Assembly: GCF_007833355.1 (NCBI RefSeq)
Contig: NZ_CP020914.1
Location: forward strand, 792,047 to 856,046
Length of the DNA stretch: 64,000 nucleotides
Reading direction: 5' to 3'
DNA from: Denitratisoma sp. DHT3
GTDB taxonomy: Bacteria > Pseudomonadota > Gammaproteobacteria > Burkholderiales > Rhodocyclaceae
Part shown: positions 26,508-36,471 of the stretch, in pieces
Layout of the letters: every line of letters starts with the position of its first letter
Numbering within the stretch: position 1 is the first letter of the stretch
Program-made: the position numbers and the translations under genes
The notes under the pieces: generated by a model
Told to the model about the DNA's origin: nothing
The model's database searches: none
What the model saw: the letters and a program-made list of their open reading frames with translations, nothing else

Positions 26508-26535
26508 AAAAGAATACCCCCGCCGAAGCAGGGGT
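26508..26535 (-). terminator. Terminator after the phaC-phaB-phaB unit
   Basis: On the minus strand ACCCCTGC-TTCG-GCGGGGGT forms an 8-bp stem (one G-T pair) with a UUCG tetraloop, then ATTCTTTT. It lies 19 bases beyond the phaB stop and just before the phaR -10 box. Confidence 0.85.
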
Positions 26536-26554
26536 GCTTCATCCACGGCAGGGC

Positions 26555-27295
26555 TCAATACATGTGCAGGCCACCGTTGATGTTCATTGTCGCCCCCGTG
26601 ATGTACCCGGCGAGATCGGACGCCAGATAGGCGCACAGGCCGCCGATTTCCTCCGGCGTCCCCATGCGGCCGACGGGGATGGTGGCGATGATGGAATCGC
26701 GCACTTCCTGCTTGATCGCCATCACCATTTCCGTCGCGATATAGCCGGGCGCGATGGCATTCACCGTGACGCCCTTTTTCGCCACTTCCTGGGCGATGGA
26801 CTTGCTGAAGCCGAGGATGCCGGCCTTGGCGGCGGCATAGTTGGCCTGGCCGAACTGGCCCTTGACGCCATTGACCGAGGAGATGTTGATCACCCGCCCC
26901 CAACCCCGCTCCGCCATGCCCTCGAGCACCTGGCGGGTGACGTTGAAAACGGAATCCAGATTGGTGGCGAGCACGGCATCCCACTGTCCCTTGTCCATCT
27001 TGCGGAACATGCCGTCGCGCGTGATGCCGGCATTGTTGACCAGCACATCCACCGGACCGATCTCGGACTCGATCTTCCCGACCATGGCGGCGCAGGAATC
27101 GAAATCCGACACGTCGCCCTCGGCGATGTGGAAGTCGAAGCCCTCGGCCCGATGCTTCGTCAGCCACTCGTCCTTGGGCGGAAAGCCGGGCAGGCAGTTC
27201 GCCACGACGACGTGGCCGCTCTGGGCAAGCGCCTTGCAGATCGCGGTGCCCAGACCGCCCATCCCCCCCGTTACCAATGCTACCTTCTTCGACAT
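26555..27295 (-). CDS. phaB: Acetoacetyl-CoA reductase (first PhaB)
   Basis: A 246-aa short-chain dehydrogenase. It has NADPH-binding VTGGMGGLG (residues 8-16), NNAGITRD, catalytic Ser in INISSVNG, and Tyr/Lys in YAAAKAG. It reduces acetoacetyl-CoA to (R)-3-hydroxybutyryl-CoA for PHB. ATG 27295 starts MSKKVALVTGG as expected; an upstream extension has no homology. It is the second of two tandem phaB genes, with a hairpin between them. Confidence 0.93.
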   Translation of the reverse strand: MSKKVALVTGGMGGLGTAICKALAQSGHVVVANCLPGFPPKDEWLTKHRAEGFDFHIAEGDVSDFDSCAAMVGKIESEIGPVDVLVNNAGITRDGMFRKMDKGQWDAVLATNLDSVFNVTRQVLEGMAERGWGRVINISSVNGVKGQFGQANYAAAKAGILGFSKSIAQEVAKKGVTVNAIAPGYIATEMVMAIKQEVRDSIIATIPVGRMGTPEEIGGLCAYLASDLAGYITGATMNINGGLHMY

Positions 27296-27329
27296 CTCGC
27301 TGTTTCCCCTTGAGCACACAGAAAATATG

Positions 27330-27358
27330 GGGAGCGTGTCTGCAAGTCCCACGCTCCC
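27330..27358 (-). terminator. Hairpin between the two phaB genes
   Basis: Perfect 9-bp stem GGGAGCGTG (27330-27338) / CACGCTCCC (27350-27358) with an 11-base loop, followed on the minus strand by ATATTTTCTG. It is more likely a partial terminator or RNA-stability element than a full stop. Confidence 0.55.
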
Positions 27359-27364
27359 GGGCGA

Positions 27365-28105
27365 TCAGTACATGTGCTGACCGCCGTTGATGGAAATGTT
27401 GGCGCCCGTGACGAACGCCGCCTCCTCGGAGGCCAGATAGGCCACCAGTCCGGCGACTTCCTCGGGCTTGCCCAGGCGCGACATCGGAATCTGGGGCAGG
27501 ATCTTGCCGTCCAGCACGTCCTTCGGAATCGCGGTCACCATTTTGGTGCCGATGTAGCCCGGCGAGATGGTGTTCACCGTGACGCCCTTCTTCGCCACTT
27601 CCAGCGCCAGGGCCTTGGTGAAGCCGTGCATCCCGGCCTTGGCGGCCGCGTAGTTGGTCTGGCCGAAGGCGCCCTTCTGGGCATTGACCGAGGAGATGTT
27701 GATCACCCGCCCCCAATTGCGGTCGATCATGCCGTCCATCACCTGCTTGGTCATGTTGAACACCGAATCCAGGTTGGTGCGGATCACGGCGTCCCAGTCC
27801 TGCTTGGTCATGCGCTTGAAGGTCATGTCGCGCGTGATGCCCGCGTTATTGACCAGCACGTCCACCGGCCCCAGATCCTTCTCGATCTGCGCCACGCAGT
27901 CGCGGCACGACTCGTAGTCGGCGACATCGCAGGGATAGGCCTTGAAGCCGTATCCCATGTCGTTCATGGTCCGCAGCCAGTCCTGCGCCTTGGTGTTGGT
28001 GGGACTGTAGCTGGTGACGACCTTGTAACCCAGGGCCGCCAGCTTGATGCAGACCGCCTCGCCCAGCCCGCCCATTCCTCCAGTGACCAACGCAACTCTT
28101 TGCAT
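27365..28105 (-). CDS. phaB: Acetoacetyl-CoA reductase (second PhaB)
   Basis: A 246-aa short-chain dehydrogenase, MQRVALVTGGMGGLGEAV at the start, with NNAGITRD, SSVN(AQ) and YAAAKAGM catalytic motifs intact. It is clearly a paralogue of the gene at 26555-27295 (long shared stretches such as WGRVINISSVN and KKGVTVN). It is closest to phaC, so it is the more canonical PhaB; the role of the duplicate is open. No beta-ketothiolase (phaA) is in the cluster. Confidence 0.94.
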   Translation of the reverse strand: MQRVALVTGGMGGLGEAVCIKLAALGYKVVTSYSPTNTKAQDWLRTMNDMGYGFKAYPCDVADYESCRDCVAQIEKDLGPVDVLVNNAGITRDMTFKRMTKQDWDAVIRTNLDSVFNMTKQVMDGMIDRNWGRVINISSVNAQKGAFGQTNYAAAKAGMHGFTKALALEVAKKGVTVNTISPGYIGTKMVTAIPKDVLDGKILPQIPMSRLGKPEEVAGLVAYLASEEAAFVTGANISINGGQHMY

Positions 28106-28191
28106 TATCGTTTCCTCCGACGACTCGACACGGGGCTTCCATTGGTGTGGCAGCGATTTGGTAGCGGCGCGCCCCACAGCGCCTCCGCGGA

Positions 28192-29898
28192 TTATGCCCG
28201 TTCCTTGACGTACCGTCCGGGCGCGGGCTCGACCGGCCGATGCTCGGCATCGCCCAGTACCGTCCGGGCCGCGATCCGCCGGCCGCCGAAAGCCTTGAGC
28301 CATTCGGCCCAGCGCGGCCACCAACTGCCGCGGGCTTCCTCCGCCGCCGCCAGCCACGCATCGGCCTGTTCCGCGCCATGAGGATTGACCCAGTGGCTGC
28401 GCTTGTTGGCCGCCGCGGGATTGATGACGCCGGCGATATGGCCCGAGGCGCCGAGCACGAACGTCACTTCACCGCCCAGCAGGCGGCTCGACGCGAAAGC
28501 GCCATGCCAGGGAACGATGTGGTCCTCCCGCGTCGCCAGCACGAAGGCCGGCATATCCACCCGCCCCAGATCGACCCGGACACCGCACATCTCCAGCCGC
28601 CCCGGCACGCGCAGATTGTTCTCCAGATACATATTGCGCAGATACCAGGCGAGGAAAGGCCCTGGCAGGTTGGTGGAATCCGAGTTCCAGAACAACAGAT
28701 CGAAGGCCGGCGGCGTGTCGCCCTTGAGATAGTTGCCGACCACGTACTGCCAGATCAGTTCATTGGCGCGCAGGCTGGCGAACACCGAAGCCAGCTCACG
28801 CCCCGGCAGCAGTCCGCCTTGACCGATCGAACCCTCGCGCATGGCGACCGATTTTTCATCCACGAAACAGCCGATCTCGCCCGGCTCGGCGAAATCCAGC
28901 AGCGTCGTCAGCAGGGTCAGCGACTTGGCCGGCGCATCGCCCCGGGCCCGTGCCACCGCCAGCGCCGAACTCAGCAACGTGCCGCCGACGCAGAAACCGA
29001 GCAGGTTGATCTGTTTGATGCGGCAGATCGCGCGCACGCGTTCGATGGCTTCGAGCACGCCGCGCTCGATGTAATCGTCCCAGCGCAGATGGCCCCCATC
29101 CGCCTTCACGTTGCGCCATGAAATCAGGAACACCGTGTTGCCCTGCTCCACCGCATAGCGCACGAAGGAGTTGTGGGCCTGGAGATCCAGGATGTAGAAC
29201 TTGTTGATGCAGGGCGGCACCAGCAGCAGCGGGCGCTGTGCGACCTTGTCGGTGAGGGGCGAGTATTGGAGCAGCTGGAACAGTTCGTTCTCGAACACCA
29301 CCGCCCCCGGCGTCACCGCCAGATTGTGGCCCACCTCGAAGGCGCTCTCGTCGGTCATCGAGATGCGGCCCTTGTCCAGATCCGCCAGCAGATTGGCGAT
29401 GCCGCGCCGGATGCTCTCGCCCTTGGTGTCCAGGGCTTTCTGGATGAACTCCGGGTTGGTGGCGGCGAAATTCGACGGCGCCAACGCTTCCACCGTCTGC
29501 CGCACCAGGAAGCGCACGCGCCCCCGATCCTGCTCGTTCTCCAGCGGCATGACCTCGGCCAGACGGCTCAGATAGCCGGCATTGAGCAGATACGCCTGGC
29601 GCAGATAATCGTAGACGGGACTCTCCGACCAGGCCCGGCCGGAAAAGCGCCGGTCGCCGGGCGCCGGCGCGAACATGGAGGGAAAACCGCCCTTTTCGCC
29701 CGCCTGCGACATGTTCTGCCACAGTTGTCCATGCTGGGCCAGCCAGTCGCGCTGCAGCGCGCCCAGGACGCCGCCATCGGCTTCAGGCGCGGTCTGCTGC
29801 TGGACGACCCAGTGCGCCATGCCCTGAATCATCGCCTGGCTGGTTTGCAGCAGCAATTGTTGCAAGAACGAGGGGGCGGAATCCGACGGCGCGGACAT
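28192..29898 (-). CDS. phaC: Class I poly(3-hydroxyalkanoate) synthase PhaC
   Basis: A 568-aa granule-bound polymerase. The lipase-like box GFCVGG carries the catalytic Cys303; the charge relay is completed by Asp in LATREDHIVPW and His in GASGHIAGV. The N-terminal 90 residues are variable and helical as in class I enzymes. ATG 29898 is chosen over the in-frame ATG at 29904 because AGGAG is then 8 rather than 2 bases away. The minus-strand TTGACA at 29980-29985 is a probable -35 element. Confidence 0.95.
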   Translation of the reverse strand: MSAPSDSAPSFLQQLLLQTSQAMIQGMAHWVVQQQTAPEADGGVLGALQRDWLAQHGQLWQNMSQAGEKGGFPSMFAPAPGDRRFSGRAWSESPVYDYLRQAYLLNAGYLSRLAEVMPLENEQDRGRVRFLVRQTVEALAPSNFAATNPEFIQKALDTKGESIRRGIANLLADLDKGRISMTDESAFEVGHNLAVTPGAVVFENELFQLLQYSPLTDKVAQRPLLLVPPCINKFYILDLQAHNSFVRYAVEQGNTVFLISWRNVKADGGHLRWDDYIERGVLEAIERVRAICRIKQINLLGFCVGGTLLSSALAVARARGDAPAKSLTLLTTLLDFAEPGEIGCFVDEKSVAMREGSIGQGGLLPGRELASVFASLRANELIWQYVVGNYLKGDTPPAFDLLFWNSDSTNLPGPFLAWYLRNMYLENNLRVPGRLEMCGVRVDLGRVDMPAFVLATREDHIVPWHGAFASSRLLGGEVTFVLGASGHIAGVINPAAANKRSHWVNPHGAEQADAWLAAAEEARGSWWPRWAEWLKAFGGRRIAARTVLGDAEHRPVEPAPGRYVKERA

Positions 29899-29955
29899 CA
29901 ACATATCTCCTGGCGGCTGCCGCGACGTGGGTCATTACGGCGATGAACTGGGCGA

Positions 29956-29985
29956 ATTTTGCAATGCACAATTCACGGCTGTCAA
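29956..29985 (-). promoter_or_regulatory. Probable phaC promoter
   Basis: Minus-strand TTGACA at 29985-29980, an 18-bp spacer and CAAAAT at 29961-29956. The 5' leader is about 50 bases. A match to PhaR operators could not be established by eye. Confidence 0.5.
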
Positions 29986-30079
29986 GGCAATTCATGTGCG
30001 CCGATTACGATGCCTCCATCCGTCCCCACTGCGGCCGCAGCGTTAGAATGGGCGGCCCGACTCTCAATTCCTACCATCC

Positions 30080-30880
30080 ATGGGCATCATCATCAAAACC
30101 CCGGAAGAAATAGAAAAAATGCGCATCGCCTGCCGCCTGGCGGGTGATGTACTCGACTACATCGCGCCCTTCGTGAAGCCGGGCGTGACGACCGAGGAAC
30201 TGGACCGGCTCTGCCACGACTACATGGTGAATGTCCAGGGATGCGTTCCCGCTCCCCTGAACTATGCGCCGCCGGGTTATACGCCCTACCCCAAGTCAAT
30301 CTGCGCCTCGGTCAATCATCAGGTCTGCCACGGGATACCCAACGACCGGCCGTTGAAAAAGGGCGACATCGTCAACTTGGACATCACCACCATCAAGGAC
30401 GGCTGGCATGGGGACTCCAGCCGCATGTTCCTGGTCGGCGAGACTTCGATCCTGGCGCGGCGCCTGTGCGCCATCACCTATGAATGCCTGTGGCTGGGAA
30501 TCGACCAGGTGAAGCCCGGAGGTCGATTGGGCGACATCGGCGCGGCCATCCAGCGCCATGCGGAAAAACAGGGCTATTCGGTGGTGCGCGAATTCTGCGG
30601 CCACGGCATCGGTCGCAGCTTCCATGAGGAGCCCCAGGTGTTGCACTACGGCAAGGCCGGCAGCGGCATCGAATTGCTGCCCGGGATGATCTTCACCATC
30701 GAACCCATGATCAACGCCGGGAAGGCGGCCATTTCCGAACTGCCCGACGGCTGGACCATCGTCACCAAGGACCGCAGCCTGTCCGCCCAATGGGAGCACA
30801 CGGTGCTGGTGACGGAGAACGGCTGCGAGGTCCTGACCCTTTCGCCGGAAATGCCGCCTCGCCCGACGCTCAATGCCTGA
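30080..30880 (+). CDS. map: Methionine aminopeptidase type I
   Basis: A 266-aa metalloprotease that removes the initiator Met. All five metal ligands are present: Asp101 and Asp112 (LDITTIKDGWHGDSS), His175 (CGHGIG), Glu208 (TIEPM) and Glu239 (QWEHTVLV). Its end overlaps glnD by 8 bases, so the pair is co-translated. Confidence 0.97.
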   Translation: MGIIIKTPEEIEKMRIACRLAGDVLDYIAPFVKPGVTTEELDRLCHDYMVNVQGCVPAPLNYAPPGYTPYPKSICASVNHQVCHGIPNDRPLKKGDIVNLDITTIKDGWHGDSSRMFLVGETSILARRLCAITYECLWLGIDQVKPGGRLGDIGAAIQRHAEKQGYSVVREFCGHGIGRSFHEEPQVLHYGKAGSGIELLPGMIFTIEPMINAGKAAISELPDGWTIVTKDRSLSAQWEHTVLVTENGCEVLTLSPEMPPRPTLNA

Positions 30881-33452
30881 AGCGACGCACCAGGACGTTT
30901 GCGCGGGCCTGGCGGCCGAGTTGCGCGACCGGCTGCGCCAGGAGCAGGCGCGCCTGCGGGAACGCTATGAAGGCAGCGGCAATGCCGCCGCCCTGCTCAA
31001 GGGCCGGACCCGCCTGGTGGATGACGTATTGCTGGAGATCTGGCGCCGCCTGGAAATGCCCGCCGACTTCGCCCTGGTGGCGGTGGGCGGCTACGGCCGG
31101 GGCGAGCTCTACCCCTGCTCGGACGTCGACCTGCTACTGCTGGTCCCGGAGGATTGCGATCCGACCTGCGAGCATCGGCTCGAGCGCATGGTCGGCCTGC
31201 TTTGGGACATCGGTCTGGAGGTGGGGCACAGCGTTCGCTCTCCGCGTCAATGCGAAAAAGAAGCCGCGTGCGACATCACGGTGCAGACCACCCTGCTCGA
31301 AGGGCGCTATCTGGCGGGCGACCGGACGCTGTTCGGCGCCATGGCGAGCCGACTGGTGACGGCGTGCAACCCGCTGGAGTTTTTCAAGGCCAAACTGCTG
31401 GAACAGACCGAGCGCTACGCCAAGTACACCGACACGCCCTACAGTCTGGAGCCGAATTGCAAGGAAGGGCCGGGGGGCTTGCGGGATCTCCACACCATCC
31501 TGTGGGTGGCCCGCGCCGCGGGTCTCGGACCGCAGTGGCGGGATCTGGCTCAAGGCGGCGTGGTCACCGCCGAAGAGGCCCGCCAGCTGGCCCGTGCCGA
31601 ACAGTTTCTGCGCCGGCTGCGCATCCGCCTGCACTATCTGGCGCGACGCCAGGAAGAGCGCATCCTGTTCGACCACCAGGAAGGCCTGGCCGCGGCCCTG
31701 GGCATCCGCGCCACCGCCGCCAAGCGCGCCTCGGAAGTGCTGATGCAGCGCTACTACCGCAATGCCAAGCTGGTCACGCAACTGAACACCCTGGTGTTGC
31801 AGAACATCGAGGCCTTCCTGTTTCCCCAGGAACAGGAAAACACCTTCATCGTCGACGAGGACTTCCAGGCCAGCCGGGGCTTGCTCGACATGCGCCAGGA
31901 GGACCTGTTCGAGCGCAAGCCCGCCGCGCTGCTGCGCGGCTTCCTGGTGCTGGAGCAGCACACCGAACTCAACGGGATGACCACCCGGACCCTGCGCGCC
32001 CTGTGGATGAACCGTGGGCGCATCGACAGCGAATTCCGGCGCAATCCCGAACACCGGGCGTTGTTCCTGCAACTGTTCCAGCAGAAGCACCTGATCCACG
32101 AACTGCGGCGGATGAACCAGTTCGACATCCTGGGCCAGTACCTGCCGGCTTTTGGCCGCATCGTCGGCCAGATGCAGCACGACCTGTTCCACATCTACAC
32201 CGTCGATCAGCACATCCTCCAGGTGGTGCGCAACCTGCGCCGCTTCGCGATGCCCGACTTCGCCCACGAATATCCATTGTGCAGCCGCCTGATGGCCGAT
32301 TTCGAACGCCATTGGTTGCTGTACCTCGCGGCCCTGTTCCACGACATCGCCAAGGGGCGCGGCGGCGACCACTCCAAAAAGGGCATGGTCGACGCGCGCC
32401 GCTTCTGCAAGGACCATGGCATCAGCGCGGAAGACACCGAACTGCTGGTGTTCCTGGTCGGCCAGCATCTGACCATGTCGGCCGTCGCGCAGAAGCAGGA
32501 TCTCTCCGATCCGGAAGTGATCGAGAATTTCGCCGCCGTCGTGAAAACTGAACGGCGACTCTCCGCCCTCTACCTGCTCACGGTGGCCGACATCCGGGGC
32601 ACCAGTCCCAAGGTCTGGAACGCATGGAAGGGCAAGCTGCTGGAAGATCTGTTCAGCATGACCCTGCAGCACCTGAGGGGCAATGCGGTATTGCCGCTGG
32701 CCGGCAGCGCGGCCCGACAGGAGGAGGTGCGTCAGATATTGCGCTACCACGGCCTGCGTCCCGATACGGAAGCCCCCTTCTGGCGCCATCTCGACGGCGT
32801 CTATTTCCTGCGCCACGACGCCGAGGAAATCGCCTGGCATACCCGCACCCTCTACTATCGGGCGGACAGTGCGGAGCCGGTGGTGAAGGCGCGCCTCAAT
32901 CCGTTTGGCGAGGGCTTGCAGGTGATGGTCTACTGCCGGGACCAGCCGGAACTCTTCGCCCGCCTCTGCGGCTATTTCTCACGCCTGGGCTATTCCATCG
33001 TCGACGCCAAGATCCACACCACGCGCCACGGCTATGCACTCGACAGCTTCGTGCTGCTGGATGCGCAGGAGCACCTGCCTTATCGGGACATGGTGGCCCT
33101 GGTCGAACACGACTTGGTGATCCAGCTCCAGACCCTGCCGCCGCTCGCGCCGCCCTCTCCCGGCCGCCTGTCGCGTCAGGTCAAGCACTTTCCCTTCACC
33201 CCGCGGGTGGACGTACGCGCCGACGAAAAAGGCAATCGCTACATCATGTCCATCACCGCCGCCGACCGCCCCGGCCTGCTCTATGGCATCGCCCGGATAC
33301 TCGGCCGCCACGGCGTCAATCTGGAAACCGCGAAAATCGCCACCCTGGGCGAACTGGTGGAGGACACATTCCTGCTGAGCGGTCCAGGACTCGGACAGAC
33401 ATCGACCCTGATCCGCATCGAGCAAGAGCTGTTGGAAGCACTGCAGACATGA
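30873..33452 (+). CDS. glnD: Bifunctional [protein-PII] uridylyltransferase/removing enzyme GlnD
   Basis: An 859-aa nitrogen sensor that uridylylates and deuridylylates PII. In order: nucleotidyltransferase domain with GGYGRGELYPCSDVDLL (Gly72-Gly73, Asp84, Asp86), a GlnE-like linker, the HD domain (HDIAKGRGGDHS near residue 490) and two C-terminal ACT domains (from about residues 675 and 790) that sense glutamine. Family length is normal and both activities look intact. Confidence 0.97.
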   Translation: MPEATHQDVCAGLAAELRDRLRQEQARLRERYEGSGNAAALLKGRTRLVDDVLLEIWRRLEMPADFALVAVGGYGRGELYPCSDVDLLLLVPEDCDPTCEHRLERMVGLLWDIGLEVGHSVRSPRQCEKEAACDITVQTTLLEGRYLAGDRTLFGAMASRLVTACNPLEFFKAKLLEQTERYAKYTDTPYSLEPNCKEGPGGLRDLHTILWVARAAGLGPQWRDLAQGGVVTAEEARQLARAEQFLRRLRIRLHYLARRQEERILFDHQEGLAAALGIRATAAKRASEVLMQRYYRNAKLVTQLNTLVLQNIEAFLFPQEQENTFIVDEDFQASRGLLDMRQEDLFERKPAALLRGFLVLEQHTELNGMTTRTLRALWMNRGRIDSEFRRNPEHRALFLQLFQQKHLIHELRRMNQFDILGQYLPAFGRIVGQMQHDLFHIYTVDQHILQVVRNLRRFAMPDFAHEYPLCSRLMADFERHWLLYLAALFHDIAKGRGGDHSKKGMVDARRFCKDHGISAEDTELLVFLVGQHLTMSAVAQKQDLSDPEVIENFAAVVKTERRLSALYLLTVADIRGTSPKVWNAWKGKLLEDLFSMTLQHLRGNAVLPLAGSAARQEEVRQILRYHGLRPDTEAPFWRHLDGVYFLRHDAEEIAWHTRTLYYRADSAEPVVKARLNPFGEGLQVMVYCRDQPELFARLCGYFSRLGYSIVDAKIHTTRHGYALDSFVLLDAQEHLPYRDMVALVEHDLVIQLQTLPPLAPPSPGRLSRQVKHFPFTPRVDVRADEKGNRYIMSITAADRPGLLYGIARILGRHGVNLETAKIATLGELVEDTFLLSGPGLGQTSTLIRIEQELLEALQT

Positions 33453-33532
33453 GCCGGAACGTCTGCAAAATCAGGAGCGACCGTGTAAGCGATTGGACAC
33501 GGAGCATTCCGCAACAAAATTCATCCGGACTC

Positions 33533-33560
33533 TTGTCCATCTTCGAGTTTTAAGTATAAT
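33533..33560 (+). promoter_or_regulatory. Promoter of tRNA-Arg
   Basis: TTGTCC at 33533-33538, a 16-bp spacer and TATAAT at 33555-33560, 15 bases before the tRNA. Confidence 0.75.
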
Positions 33561-33575
33561 TCCGCTTCTTTCAGC

Positions 33576-33652
33576 GCGCCCGTAGCTCAGTTGGATAGAG
33601 TACTTGGCTACGAACCAAGGGGTCGGGCGTTCGAATCGCTCCGGGCGCGCCA
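33576..33652 (+). tRNA. tRNA-Arg (ACG)
   Basis: 77-nt cloverleaf with acceptor GCGCCCG / CGGGCGC, anticodon stem CTTGG/CCAAG and loop CTACGAA (ACG, decoded as ICG), encoded CCA at 33650-33652. The T-stem includes one G-T pair. Confidence 0.97.
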
Positions 33653-33675
33653 AAAAGGATTCGGGAAGTAAGTAT

Positions 33676-33705
33676 AAAAAGGCCAATCTTCGGATTGGCC
33701 TTTTT
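33676..33705 (+). terminator. Terminator of tRNA-Arg
   Basis: AAAAAGGCCAATC-TTCG-GATTGGCCTTTTT, a 13-bp stem including the A/T flanks with a TTCG tetraloop, 23 bases after the tRNA. Confidence 0.95.
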
Positions 33706-33813
33706 ACTTTGGATGCCCGATTTTCCGGGAAGATGCCATTCGGTTCGGGTCCAGGGCACGTTTAATTTCCTTCGAGTCCGTGCGGTCATATGGTTTCCAG
33801 GATGAGTGCATGA

Positions 33814-36441
33814 ATGAAAAACGATAAGAAACCAAGCGACGACCAGGGGCTGAGCGGCCACACGCCAATGATGCAGCAGTACCTGCGGCTCAAGGCGACG
33901 CAGCAGGAAGGCGTTTTGCTCTTCTACCGCATGGGGGATTTCTACGAGCTGTTCTACGAGGACGCGGAGAAGGCCGCGCGCCTGCTGGACATCACGCTGA
34001 CCAGCCGCGGCCAGTCGGCCGGACGGCCGATCCCGATGGCCGGGGTGCCCTTCCATGCGCTGGAACCATACCTGGCGCGCTTGGTGAAGCTCGGCGAGTC
34101 GGTGGCGATCTGCGAGCAGATCGGCGACCCGGCCGCCAGCAAGGGGCCGGTGGAGCGGGCGGTGACGCGCATCGTCACGCCCGGCACGCTGACCGACTCG
34201 GCACTGCTCGACGACCGCTCGGACAGTCTGTTGCTGGCGCTGATCGCGGACCGGCAGCAGGTCGGCCTGGCCTGGCTCAATCTGGCGAACGGCGATTTCC
34301 GCTTGCTGGAAACCGGCCTGGATGCCCTGCCCTCCCAGTTCGAGCGCCTGCGTCCGGCGGAAATCCTGCTGCCGGATGGACTCGAAGCCGGATTGCGCAC
34401 AGCGCTGCCGGAGTCCCGCGGCGCGGCCGTGAAGCGCCTGCCGGATTGGCATTTCGACCGCGAATCGGCGGTCCGGCAACTCTCCGAGCACTTCGGCGCC
34501 CGCGACCTGAGCGGCTTCGGCGCGGACGGCCTGAATCTGGCGGTGGCCGCCGCCGGCGCGCTCTACCAGTACGCGCGAGGCACCCAGATGCAGGCGCTGG
34601 CGCACGTCACCAGCCTCGCCGTCGAGCATGAGGGGATTTATCTGCGCCTGGACGGCGCCACGCGCCGCAATCTGGAAATCACCGAGACTCTGCGCGGCGA
34701 GCCGGCGCCCACCCTGCTCTCCCTGCTCGACGACTGCGTCACCTCGATGGGCTCGCGCTGGCTGCGCCACTGCCTGCATCATCCGCTGGCCGACCGCGCC
34801 GCGGCAGCCGCCCGCCATGAGGCGGTGGCGGAGCTGCTCGGCGAAGGCGACAGCGCTGGCGCCCTGGCAGCGCTGGTCGATGAATTGAAGGGTATCGCCG
34901 ACATCGAGCGCATCACCGCCCGCATCGCGTTAAAGAGCGCCAAGCCGCGCGATCTGTCCTCGCTGCGCGACGGCCTGGCGCGCCTGCCCGCGCTGCACGC
35001 CGTCCTGGCCGCGCCCCGCGCTCCGCTCCTGGCCGAAACCCAGACGCGCCTGGCGGCGCCGGAAGACTGTCTGGCCCTGCTCACCCAGGCGGTCGCCGCC
35101 GAGCCTTCGTCCCTGCTGCGGGAAGGCGGCGTGATCGCTCCAGGCTACAGCGCGGCGCTGGACGAATTGCGCGGCATCCAGGCCAATTGCGGCCAGTTCC
35201 TGCTCGACCTGGAAGCCCGCGAGCGGGAACGCACCGGCATCGCCAGCCTCAAGGTGGAGTTCAACAAGGTCCATGGCTTCTACATCGAGGTCACCCACGT
35301 CCATGTGGACAAGATTCCCGACGACTACCGGCGGCGCCAGACGCTGAAGAACGCGGAACGCTACATCACGCCGGAACTGAAGGCATTCGAGGACAAGGCG
35401 CTCTCCGCCAACGAGCGCGCGCTGGCCCTGGAAAAGCAACTGTTCGAGGCCCTGCTGGGGGACTTGGCGCCGGCCATCCCGTCCTTGCAGGCGATCGCCC
35501 GGGCGCTGGCCCTGCTCGACGGCCTCGCCGCCTTTGCGGCGGCGGCCCGGCGCTTCGACTATTGCCGGCCGGAGTTCCGCGCCCAGCCGGGCCTGGAGAT
35601 CGAGGGCGGCCGCCACCCGGTGGTGGAGGCGCAGGTGCGCGCCGGCGGCGAGAGCTTCATCGCCAACGATGCGCGGCTCGGCGTCGATCGCCGGCTGCTG
35701 CTGATCACCGGCCCCAACATGGGTGGCAAGTCCACCTACATGCGGCAGACCGCGCTGATCGCGCTGCTCGCCCATTGCGGCGCCTTCGTGCCGGCCCGGC
35801 GCTGCATGCTGGGGCCGCTCGACGCCATCTACACCCGTATCGGCGCCTCGGACGACCTGGCATCGGGCCGTTCCACCTTCATGGTGGAAATGACCGAGGC
35901 CGCCGCGATCCTGCACGGCGCCAGCGAGCGCTCCCTGGTGCTGATGGATGAGATCGGCCGCGGCACCTCGACCTTCGATGGATTGGCGCTGGCTTTCGCC
36001 ATCGCCCGCCACCTGATCGAAAAGAACCGCGCATTGACGCTGTTCTCCACCCACTACTTCGAATTGACGCGCCTGGCGCAGGACTACCCGGACTGCGCCA
36101 ACGTGCACCTCGATGCGGTGGAACATGGCCACCGCATCATCTTCATGCACGCGGTGGAGGAAGGCCCGGCGTCCCAGAGCTACGGCATCCAGGTGGCGGC
36201 GCTGGCCGGGATTCCCGCCGCCGTGGTGCGCGACGCCAAGCGGCGCCTGACGCAATTGGAAAATGCCCAGGTCGCCGCCGGGCCGCAGCCGGACCTGTTC
36301 GCGCCCCTGGTCGAGCCGGCGGCCGAAGCGGCCGCCCTCCCGCATCCCGCGCTGGCGGCGCTGGAGGAGATCGATCCGGACAATCTGAGCCCGCGCGAGG
36401 CGCTGGAACGGCTTTACGCGCTGAAGAAACTGGCGGTCTGA
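33814..36441 (+). CDS. mutS: DNA mismatch repair protein MutS
   Basis: An 875-aa mismatch-recognition ATPase. The mismatch-wedging motif GDFYELF sits at about residues 44-50 in the N-terminal domain; connector, core and clamp domains follow. The ATPase has P-loop GPNMGGKST near residue 632, [15 protein letters not shown] (Walker B) and STHYFELT. The C-terminal tail has [17 protein letters not shown], the tetramerisation segment. No mutL is nearby. Confidence 0.97.
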   Translation: MKNDKKPSDDQGLSGHTPMMQQYLRLKATQQEGVLLFYRMGDFYELFYEDAEKAARLLDITLTSRGQSAGRPIPMAGVPFHALEPYLARLVKLGESVAICEQIGDPAASKGPVERAVTRIVTPGTLTDSALLDDRSDSLLLALIADRQQVGLAWLNLANGDFRLLETGLDALPSQFERLRPAEILLPDGLEAGLRTALPESRGAAVKRLPDWHFDRESAVRQLSEHFGARDLSGFGADGLNLAVAAAGALYQYARGTQMQALAHVTSLAVEHEGIYLRLDGATRRNLEITETLRGEPAPTLLSLLDDCVTSMGSRWLRHCLHHPLADRAAAAARHEAVAELLGEGDSAGALAALVDELKGIADIERITARIALKSAKPRDLSSLRDGLARLPALHAVLAAPRAPLLAETQTRLAAPEDCLALLTQAVAAEPSSLLREGGVIAPGYSAALDELRGIQANCGQFLLDLEARERERTGIASLKVEFNKVHGFYIEVTHVHVDKIPDDYRRRQTLKNAERYITPELKAFEDKALSANERALALEKQLFEALLGDLAPAIPSLQAIARALALLDGLAAFAAAARRFDYCRPEFRAQPGLEIEGGRHPVVEAQVRAGGESFIANDARLGVDRRLLLITGPNMGGKSTYMRQTALIALLAHCGAFVPARRCMLGPLDAIYTRIGASDDLASGRSTFMVEMTEAAAILHGASERSLVLMDEIGRGTSTFDGLALAFAIARHLIEKNRALTLFSTHYFELTRLAQDYPDCANVHLDAVEHGHRIIFMHAVEEGPASQSYGIQVAALAGIPAAVVRDAKRRLTQLENAQVAAGPQPDLFAPLVEPAAEAAALPHPALAALEEIDPDNLSPREALERLYALKKLAV

Positions 36442-36471
36442 CGGCCTTTCGGCGCGGACCGCCGGGAAGGT

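Noticed and set aside
33576..33705. tRNA-Arg as an integration site
   Set aside because: No integrase, no repeated tRNA 3' end and no foreign genes follow; mutS comes next.
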